The notes under the pieces are model-generated. The model was not told the origin of the DNA and made no database searches. It saw only the letters and a program-made list of their open reading frames with translations. Shown in pieces: positions 1 through 4,592 of a DNA stretch of 5,343 nucleotides (its first letter is position 1; every line of letters begins with the position of its first letter). The stretch is from the NCBI GenBank assembly GCA_028714935.1, contig JAQTLJ010000091.1, positions 1-5,343 on the forward strand, in the 5' to 3' direction. The DNA is from Candidatus Margulisiibacteriota bacterium (GTDB lineage Bacteria > Margulisbacteria > WOR-1 > O2-12-FULL-45-9). A program made the position numbers and the translations under genes.

Positions 1-2
1 TG

Positions 3-1076
3 ATCGATCTGACCATCGGCTCGCCTAATGTCATGCCCCCGCAGAAAGTCATTGATACCCTGGTCAACGCCCTGCAAGACCCGGAAAACCATCGCTATTC
101 GTCGTTCGAAGGCGATCCCGACTTCAAATCTGCCGTCATCGATTGGTGCAAAAACAGCTACGGCATAACGGTTGAACAGAATGAGGTCGTCCCCCTCCTT
201 GGCAGCAAAGAAGGCATCGTGCATTTTCTTTTCGCTTATTTAAACCCGGGGGATTCCGTGCTGGTCCCGCTGCCCGCTTATCCGGCCCACTTTCGGGGGC
301 CGGTCCTGGCCGGCGCAGAACCTTATGTCCTGCCAACTATTGAGAAAAACGGCTTCATTCCCGACCTCGATATCATAGATAAAAATATCGCCGATCAGGC
401 TAAGATGCTGATCATTTCTTATCCGACGAACCCGACGGCGGCCACCGCGACGCGCGAATTTTTCGAAAAGGCGATCGACTTTGCCAAAAAGCACGATCTG
501 ATCCTCCTGCACGACTTCGCTTACGCCGAGCTCTATTTCGAAGGGAAAAAGCCGATTTCCTGCCTGTCTATTCCCGGAGCGAAGGATGTGTGCATTGAAT
601 TCCACAGCTTATCGAAAACCTTTGGTATGGCCGGCTGGCGGCTCGGCTTTGCCGTTGGCAATCCGCAGCTGATTGAATCGCTCCGGACAATAAAAACCAA
701 CCTGGATTATGGCCCCTTTAAGGCGATCGTCAAGGCAGCGGTCACCGCGCTCAGGACAGAAAACGGCTATTTGGATAAAATGCGCCTGACTTACCAGAAA
801 AGACGGGATATCATGGTTGACGGTTTGAATTCACTGGGCTGGAAACTAAAAAAACCGCTAGCCACTTTTTATCTCTGGATCCCGGTCCCGTCGGGTTATA
901 ATTCCATGACTTTTGTGGAACATTTGATCCATAAGACCAGCGTCGTTGTTTCTCCCGGCATCGGCTTCGGTGATCTGGGCGAGGGTTATGTCCGGATGGC
1001 GCTGGTTGATTCCGACCACAATATCCACGAGGCCGTTTCCCGCATGAAAAAGGCAGGGATCAAATATAATCGCTAA
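3..1076 (+). CDS. dapL: PLP-dependent class I/II aminotransferase, probably LL-diaminopimelate aminotransferase type (5' end missing)
   Basis: This is a fold-type I aminotransferase. DapL enzymes convert tetrahydrodipicolinate to LL-diaminopimelate with glutamate as donor, in lysine and peptidoglycan synthesis in the cytosol. The frame is open from base 3 (IDLTIGSPNV) before the first ATG at 33, so the gene begins outside the window; 357 residues are visible and, against a usual length of about 385-400, some 30-40 are missing. Counting from the ATG at 33, visible motifs are YPTNPTA (130-136, PLP-binding Asn134), HDFAYAEL (160-167, Asp161), HSLSKTFGMAGWRLGF (191-206) with the Schiff-base Lys195 at bases 615-617, and the substrate-carboxylate Arg321 in YVRMAL. 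The GAKDVCIEFHSLSK and SKEGIVHF stretches resemble DapL and related AlaC-like enzymes. The fold is certain; substrate is inferred from resemblance, and alanine or aspartate transaminase remains possible. It ends at TAA just before pdxA. Confidence 0.85.
   Translation: MDLTIGSPNVMPPQKVIDTLVNALQDPENHRYSSFEGDPDFKSAVIDWCKNSYGITVEQNEVVPLLGSKEGIVHFLFAYLNPGDSVLVPLPAYPAHFRGPVLAGAEPYVLPTIEKNGFIPDLDIIDKNIADQAKMLIISYPTNPTAATATREFFEKAIDFAKKHDLILLHDFAYAELYFEGKKPISCLSIPGAKDVCIEFHSLSKTFGMAGWRLGFAVGNPQLIESLRTIKTNLDYGPFKAIVKAAVTALRTENGYLDKMRLTYQKRRDIMVDGLNSLGWKLKKPLATFYLWIPVPSGYNSMTFVEHLIHKTSVVVSPGIGFGDLGEGYVRMALVDSDHNIHEAVSRMKKAGIKYNR
1050..1058 (+). promoter_or_regulatory. Ribosome binding site candidate for pdxA
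   Basis: The purine-rich stretch AAGGCAGGG lies inside the end of the aminotransferase gene. Its AGGG ends 7 nt before ATA 1066, a normal spacing, but 37 nt before ATG 1096, too far to serve that codon. It therefore supports initiation at 1066 or 1069 rather than at 1096. Confidence 0.4.
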
Positions 1077-1087
1077 ACCTATAATCG
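1065..1087 (+). repeat. Tandem TATAATCG direct repeat at the pdxA start
   Basis: TATAATCG occurs at 1065-1072 and again at 1080-1087, 15 bp apart. Both copies contain a perfect TATAAT. The second also codes PII of the conserved PdxA N-terminus, so part of the pattern is coding constraint. No -35 box sits at the right distance from either. Confidence 0.5.
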
Positions 1088-1095
1088 GCATTACC
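1066..1095 (+). other. pdxA: Probable N-terminal extension of pdxA with a non-canonical start codon
   Basis: The pdxA frame is open from the stop at 1045-1047. The ten codons 1066-1095 read IIAKPIIGIT directly before MGDPAGIG, which matches the usual PdxA N-terminus (M-K-P-I-I-G-I-T-M-G-D-P). Between 1048 and 1095 the frame holds no ATG, GTG or TTG. An AGGG at 1055-1058 lies 7 nt before the ATA at 1066 and 10 nt before the ATC at 1069, so AUA or AUC initiation, as AUU does for infC, is the simplest reading; ATA at 1081, ATC at 1084 and ATT at 1090 are others. A single A-to-G error would also give ATG at 1066. The segment overlaps the last 11 bases of the aminotransferase gene. Confidence 0.65.
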
Positions 1096-2064
1096 ATGGG
1101 CGATCCCGCGGGTATCGGCCCGGAGATCTGCGCCAAAGCCTTAACTACCCCGGAGGTCCAGGTTTTTGCCAATTGCTTGATCATCGGCGACAGCCGGGCG
1201 ATGCGCGAAGGGCTAAAAGTCGCCAAGATCCCGGGTATCGAGATCAATCCGGTCAAGAAAGTCAGTGAGGCCAAATTTACCCGGGGAACGATCGATGTCC
1301 TTGACCTGAAAAACGTTGAAGTCGCGCGGCTTAAAGTGGGACAGCTCTCCAAAGCCGCCGGCAAAGCCGCGGTCGAATACATCGAAAAGGCGATCCAGCT
1401 GGCGATGGACGGCAAGATCGACGCGATCGCCACCGCCCCCATCAACAAAGAAGCGATCCACAAAGCCGGTTATAAATTCCAGGGGCATACCGAGATCTTG
1501 GCCACGCGGACCAAAACAAAAAATTATGCCATGATGTTCGTTTCCGATAAGCTCTGGGTGATGCTGGTAACGACCCATCTGCCGATAAGAGATGTCAGTA
1601 AAAATCTCGACAAGGCCAAAATCTTAAGAACTATTAAATTGGCCCATGAGACCCTTTTTAAGTTGCGGGGAAAAAAGCCGAAGATCGGAGTGGCCGGGCT
1701 CAATCCGCATGCCGGAGAAGCCGGGATATTTGGCGATGAAGAGATCAAGATCATTGGGCCGGCGGTCAATGAAGCAAAAAAACTGGGGATCAACGTTAAG
1801 GGACCGATCTCCCCGGACGCGATCTTTTACCTGGCAAACATCGGGATGTTCGATATCGTCATTGCTATGTATCACGACCAGGGTTTGATCCCGCTTAAAC
1901 TCCTCTCTTTCAATAAATCAGTTAATGTCACGGTTGGCCTGCCGATCATCAGGACCTCGGTCGACCACGGGACCGGCTTTGATATCGCCGGCAAAGGCTG
2001 GGCCAACCCGCTTAGCCTGATCGAGGCAATCAAGGTCACCGCCCACTTTGCCAGGATTAAATGA
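1096..2064 (+). CDS. pdxA: 4-hydroxythreonine-4-phosphate dehydrogenase (PdxA)
   Basis: PdxA oxidises 4-phosphohydroxy-L-threonine with NAD(P); the product decarboxylates and PdxJ condenses it to pyridoxine 5'-phosphate, in the DXP-dependent vitamin B6 route. Counting from the ATG at 1096 (322 residues), visible family motifs are MGDPAGIGPEI (1-11), GHTEIL (130-135), and the three metal-binding histidines: His161 in TTHLP, His205 in GLNPHAGE and His260 in AMYHDQGL. HGTGFDIAGKG (291-301) is also typical. The ATG is the first conventional start, but the in-frame codons before it read AKPIIGIT, the family's first beta-strand, so the true protein probably begins near base 1066 with a rare start codon (332 residues; E. 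coli PdxA is 329). No good Shine-Dalgarno sequence precedes the ATG. The stop overlaps the rsmA start by 4 bp. The PdxA2 family (four-carbon acid sugar catabolism) is similar, but the rsmA partner favours biosynthetic PdxA. Confidence 0.93.
   Translation: MGDPAGIGPEICAKALTTPEVQVFANCLIIGDSRAMREGLKVAKIPGIEINPVKKVSEAKFTRGTIDVLDLKNVEVARLKVGQLSKAAGKAAVEYIEKAIQLAMDGKIDAIATAPINKEAIHKAGYKFQGHTEILATRTKTKNYAMMFVSDKLWVMLVTTHLPIRDVSKNLDKAKILRTIKLAHETLFKLRGKKPKIGVAGLNPHAGEAGIFGDEEIKIIGPAVNEAKKLGINVKGPISPDAIFYLANIGMFDIVIAMYHDQGLIPLKLLSFNKSVNVTVGLPIIRTSVDHGTGFDIAGKGWANPLSLIEAIKVTAHFARIK
1423..1430. repeat. GCGATCGC octamer (HIP1-like), copy 1
   Basis: This exact palindrome is identical to the highly iterated palindrome HIP1 of cyanobacteria. 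It lies inside pdxA over the Ala-Ile-Ala codons. Variants with one end base changed lie at 471-478 and 723-730 in the aminotransferase gene. Confidence 0.6.
2053..2056 (+). promoter_or_regulatory. Ribosome binding site of rsmA
   Basis: AGGA lies inside the last codons of pdxA, 4 nt before the ATG at 2061. Together with the ATGA stop/start overlap this indicates translational coupling of rsmA to pdxA. Confidence 0.5.
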
Positions 2065-2894
2065 CCCCGACCCTGGCTGAGATCACCAAAGAGCTCCTAA
2101 CGAGCTACAACCGTCTGCCGCGCAAAAAGCTCGGCCAGCATTTTTTGGTCGATCCAGGGGTCCTGAAGCGGATCATCGTCGCCGCCGAGCTCTCAAAAGA
2201 TGACCTGGTGATCGAGATCGGGTCCGGCCTGGGGGTGGTGACCTCTGAGGCGGCCAAGCAAGCAAACCATGTTATCGCCATCGAGATCGACAAGGAATTG
2301 CTTAAGATCAGCCAGGAAGTCCTAAAATCATTCCATAATATTTCCTATGAAGCCGGGGACATTCTTAAAGTTGACCTGGGAAAACTTATCCTGGGGAGAA
2401 AATATAAAGTCATCGGCAATCTACCCTATTACATCACTTCTCCGATCATTGATAAACTGTTGACAGGAAAAGACAACCCAACAATTGTTGGGAAACCTGA
2501 ACTGGCTGTCCTGATGGTGCAAAAGGAGGTCGCCGAAAGGATGGCGGCCGCTCCCGGCTCTAAAAAATTCGGCTCATTTTCGATCTTCGTGCAGTATTAC
2601 GCTGAAGTAATGATCAATTCCTTTGTTTCCAAGTCGTCATTCCATCCCTGGCCGGAAGTCGGCTCCGCCCTGGTCGTGCTTAAACCTTACAAAACACCAA
2701 AATATCTGCCAAAAAGCGAAAAATTGTTCTTTAAAATTGTCCACGCCGCCTTCCAGCAAAGAAGGAAACAATTGCGTAATTCCTTAGCTGACTTCAAGAT
2801 CGAAAATTCGCCGGTCGACCTCAGTCGCCGGCCGGAAAGCTTGAGCCTTGAGGAGTTTGCTGCGCTAGCCGAGGAGATCTTCGGTCATAAATAG
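2061..2894 (+). CDS. rsmA: 16S rRNA (adenine1518-N6/adenine1519-N6)-dimethyltransferase RsmA (KsgA)
   Basis: RsmA dimethylates two adjacent adenines in helix 45 at the 3' end of 16S rRNA using S-adenosylmethionine, a late check in 30S assembly; its loss gives kasugamycin resistance in E. coli. The 277 residues fit the family (E. coli 273). Visible in order: KKLGQHFLVD (22-31), the N-terminal signature; IEIGSGLGVVT (51-61), SAM motif I; acidic Glu75 in AIEIDKEL, motif II; Asp100 in AGDIL; the catalytic NLPYYITSPI (120-129); FHPWPEVGSALVVL (194-207); and the C-terminal helical domain with FQQRRKQLRNSL (231-242). The ATG overlaps the pdxA stop as ATGA with an AGGA before it, so the start is well supported. 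pdxA next to rsmA is a conserved pair, also seen in E. coli. The last 30 bp overlap the end of the convergent phosphoesterase gene. Confidence 0.97.
   Translation: MTPTLAEITKELLTSYNRLPRKKLGQHFLVDPGVLKRIIVAAELSKDDLVIEIGSGLGVVTSEAAKQANHVIAIEIDKELLKISQEVLKSFHNISYEAGDILKVDLGKLILGRKYKVIGNLPYYITSPIIDKLLTGKDNPTIVGKPELAVLMVQKEVAERMAAAPGSKKFGSFSIFVQYYAEVMINSFVSKSSFHPWPEVGSALVVLKPYKTPKYLPKSEKLFFKIVHAAFQQRRKQLRNSLADFKIENSPVDLSRRPESLSLEEFAALAEEIFGHK
2865..2894. other. Tail-to-tail overlap of rsmA and the phosphoesterase gene
   Basis: The rsmA stop (TAG, 2892-2894) lies inside the last codons of the minus-strand gene, and the minus-strand stop (TAG read from 2867 to 2865) lies inside rsmA. The 30 shared bases code on both strands: AEEIFGHK at the end of RsmA and FMTEDLLG at the end of the other protein. 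There is no hairpin with a T-tract here, so no bidirectional intrinsic terminator is seen. Confidence 0.85.
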
Positions 2895-4526
2895 GTCTTC
2901 TTTCCTCTGCCACCAGACCTTCTTTTTCACAAAGTCGCCACTGGCCACGACATAGTCGCCGATAAAACCGCCGCTGTTGGTCCAGGAGTCGGTCACGATC
3001 AATTGCACTTGCTCTCCGTATCTTTCCCTGACCGCGGCCGTCAATTTCTCGATCATAAAAGAGATCCCGGCATAATGGATGTGGCCGATAATAAAATAGA
3101 TGGGCTTGTCTGCGGACAGCTTTAACCGATCGAGCCCCTGCGCGATCGCCACTTCGGAATCGAGCCATTCGATGATATTTTTTGTCTGACGATCAAGCAG
3201 GTACCTGGCCGGCAGGATCAGTTTTGGCAAGAGCAGCAATCTTTCCGATAACTGCGGGCCAAAAAGGAATCCAATGAAACCGGTCAAAGAATTTAACGCC
3301 CCGGAGGTCAGCCTGTTCACCCACTCAAGGAAGCGCCTGAATTTTGACATTTCCATCCGGGTGACCGCGCGGGTGATCAGGCGGCCGAGCCAGCTGCCCG
3401 GCCGGTTGAACCGATCGAACTGATGGCCGTGGAAGATCCGGACGCTTTTGTCTTCTGAAACATAGTTCTCGGCCACTTTGAGGTTGGGATTGGCAAAGAT
3501 GCCGCCCCGCCGGGCCAGGCGCACCAGGAACTCATCATGATTGCCGGCGACCAAAACGACCTCACGTAATTTAGTCAGCGCGTTGACGACCCGGGTATTA
3601 TTTATCCAGCATTTTTCCAGCCCCCCCGCCCGCCAGACATCAAAAGTGTCGCCGGCCAGGATCAATCTGCCGTTCAGCCGCTTGGCCATCCAGATGAAGC
3701 GCAACAGGTCGTCGGTGTTCTCATGGTGGTATTCGCGCAGATGGAGGTCGGAAATGACCAAATCCATGGGGGGCGCGGTTTCGCCGCTCTCATCCTTCAT
3801 CAACGGGATATCTTCAAGATTATCAGCCTGGAGGTCCAGTTTGATCGATTCGATGTCGCGGCTGCGGGCCTCCATTTCTGCCTGTCTAATCAAGCGTTCC
3901 GGCCGAAAGACGGGGCAGACTGGAGCGCTCTTGGCCGCTTCCAGTTTTTTGTGCTCACACAGGGTGCGGGCGCAGGCGGCGTCTTTTGCCGCCCAGTTTA
4001 TCAGCAAATCATAGAAACCCCAGGTAGTAAAAAAATGGCCGGCCCTCTGCCAGTACCCTTGCCGGCGTTCCGGGACCAGCATTTCCCAGATGTCCTTCGT
4101 CTCAATATTTCTCCAGGCAAGTGCTTCATCGATCGGCCCATAACCTTTTATTCTTTTCAGCCGCTCAATGATCAGCTGCATGATCTCTTTACGGGTATTA
4201 TCCCTTGTTGAACCAAGATCTCTTTTCGAGAAAAAGATCTTACCGTCCCTGATACCCAACAAACGCCCCTCCCTGATCAGTTCCTCCAGCACCATAGCGA
4301 CCCTTCTTGTCTTCACCAGGTTTTCGCCGACCTTGAGGTTGATCGAGCGCCCTTCAGCGCTGAAATATTTATCTTTGATCAGGCCGACCACCAGGGCCAG
4401 CTTAAATGCTACCTGGAGGTGGCTGTAATACTTCCAGCGGTCGGCGCTTCTTAAGGCTTTTCGGTAGGAGCCTTTAGGGCCGTTGGCAAAAAGGACCGCC
4501 CGGTTATAAAAAAGTTCTGTTAACAT
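2865..4526 (-). CDS. Calcineurin-like metallophosphoesterase with a large uncharacterised N-terminal region
   Basis: The protein has 553 residues. Residues 255-553 form a two-metal phosphoesterase with all five expected motifs: SDLH (259-262), GDTFDVW (292-298), GNHDE (328-332), HGHQFD (366-371) and GHIH (481-484). GDTFDVW and the late SWTNSGG (514-520) recall LpxH-like UDP-2,3-diacylglucosamine pyrophosphatases, but GNHD and the length differ from classical LpxH (about 240 residues), so the substrate is unknown. Residues 371-480 form a long insert rich in hydrophobic and basic residues. Residues 1-250 match nothing I recognise; 74-100 look like a helix followed by a beta-hairpin, as in a winged helix, and C185, C190, H192 and C204 could bind a metal. 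No signal peptide is seen. I chose the ATG at 4526 because AAGGA lies just before it; an upstream in-frame ATG at 4712 lies inside mdh. Its stop lies within rsmA. Confidence 0.88.
   Translation of the reverse strand: MLTELFYNRAVLFANGPKGSYRKALRSADRWKYYSHLQVAFKLALVVGLIKDKYFSAEGRSINLKVGENLVKTRRVAMVLEELIREGRLLGIRDGKIFFSKRDLGSTRDNTRKEIMQLIIERLKRIKGYGPIDEALAWRNIETKDIWEMLVPERRQGYWQRAGHFFTTWGFYDLLINWAAKDAACARTLCEHKKLEAAKSAPVCPVFRPERLIRQAEMEARSRDIESIKLDLQADNLEDIPLMKDESGETAPPMDLVISDLHLREYHHENTDDLLRFIWMAKRLNGRLILAGDTFDVWRAGGLEKCWINNTRVVNALTKLREVVLVAGNHDEFLVRLARRGGIFANPNLKVAENYVSEDKSVRIFHGHQFDRFNRPGSWLGRLITRAVTRMEMSKFRRFLEWVNRLTSGALNSLTGFIGFLFGPQLSERLLLLPKLILPARYLLDRQTKNIIEWLDSEVAIAQGLDRLKLSADKPIYFIIGHIHYAGISFMIEKLTAAVRERYGEQVQLIVTDSWTNSGGFIGDYVVASGDFVKKKVWWQRKEDLFMTEDLLG
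3142..3149. repeat. GCGATCGC octamer (HIP1-like), copy 2
   Basis: This is the second exact copy, inside the phosphoesterase gene. Two copies in 5.3 kb compare with about 0.08 expected for a random octamer at equal base frequencies. Confidence 0.6.
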
Positions 4527-4529
4527 ATT

Positions 4530-4534
4530 TCCTT
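4530..4534 (-). promoter_or_regulatory. Ribosome binding site candidate of the phosphoesterase gene
   Basis: On the minus strand AAGGA lies 3 nt before the ATG at 4526. The spacing is short, but this is the best purine run near any start in that frame, and it decides against the much longer open frame that begins inside mdh. Confidence 0.45.
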
Positions 4535-4579
4535 GTATTTTTCGGAAATCTTGAACTTTAATTTCAGGTGATTTTGGCC

Positions 4580-4585
4580 TATAAT
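4580..4585 (+). promoter_or_regulatory. Consensus -10 box of the mdh promoter
   Basis: A perfect TATAAT ends 7 bp before the mdh ATG. With the usual distance from -10 to start, transcription would begin at about 4592, one base before the ATG, which implies a leaderless mRNA. No clear -35 is found at 16-18 bp: TTTAAT at 4557-4562 is poor, and TTGAAC at 4551-4556 is 23 bp away, which is too far. Confidence 0.55.
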
Positions 4586-4586
4586 A
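4581..4586 (-). promoter_or_regulatory. Possible divergent -10 box for the phosphoesterase gene
   Basis: Read on the minus strand the same bases give TATTAT, 5 of 6 matches to TATAAT. Transcription would start near 4574 and give a leader of about 48 nt before the ATG at 4526. No convincing -35 is visible, and it would lie inside mdh. Confidence 0.3.
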
Positions 4587-4592
4587 ACAGGC

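Larger units (their letters stand above)
4527..4592. promoter_or_regulatory. Divergent intergenic region between the phosphoesterase gene and mdh
   Basis: These 66 AT-rich bases are the only clear non-coding gap in the window and must carry the 5' signals of both genes. They include the TATAATA box at 4580-4586 and a short inverted repeat TTTC-G-GAAA around 4540-4548 of uncertain meaning. No transcription-factor site can be named. Confidence 0.7.

Noticed and set aside
858..1463. Minus-strand open frame of 201 codons over the aminotransferase and pdxA
   Set aside because: It spans two well-supported plus-strand genes across their junction and shows no family motif; it is a shadow of their codon pattern.
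2880..2960. Search for an intrinsic terminator between the convergent genes
   Set aside because: No GC-rich stem followed by a T-run was found on either strand; the short T-runs here are coding.
2821..3168. Minus-strand 115-codon open frame near the phosphoesterase 3' end
   Set aside because: It is out of frame with the phosphoesterase, Arg-rich, and overlaps both that gene and rsmA; typical frame shadow.
3541..4211. Two plus-strand open frames of about 160 codons opposite the phosphoesterase
   Set aside because: Both are antisense to a gene with intact catalytic motifs, overlap each other in different frames and show no recognisable domain or start signal.
4540..4548. TTTC-G-GAAA inverted repeat as a regulator site
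   Set aside because: Four-base arms in AT-rich DNA are expected by chance and no second copy is seen.
4551..4556. TTGAAC as the -35 box of mdh
   Set aside because: It is 23 bp from the TATAAT, beyond the workable 15-19 bp range for sigma70-type promoters.
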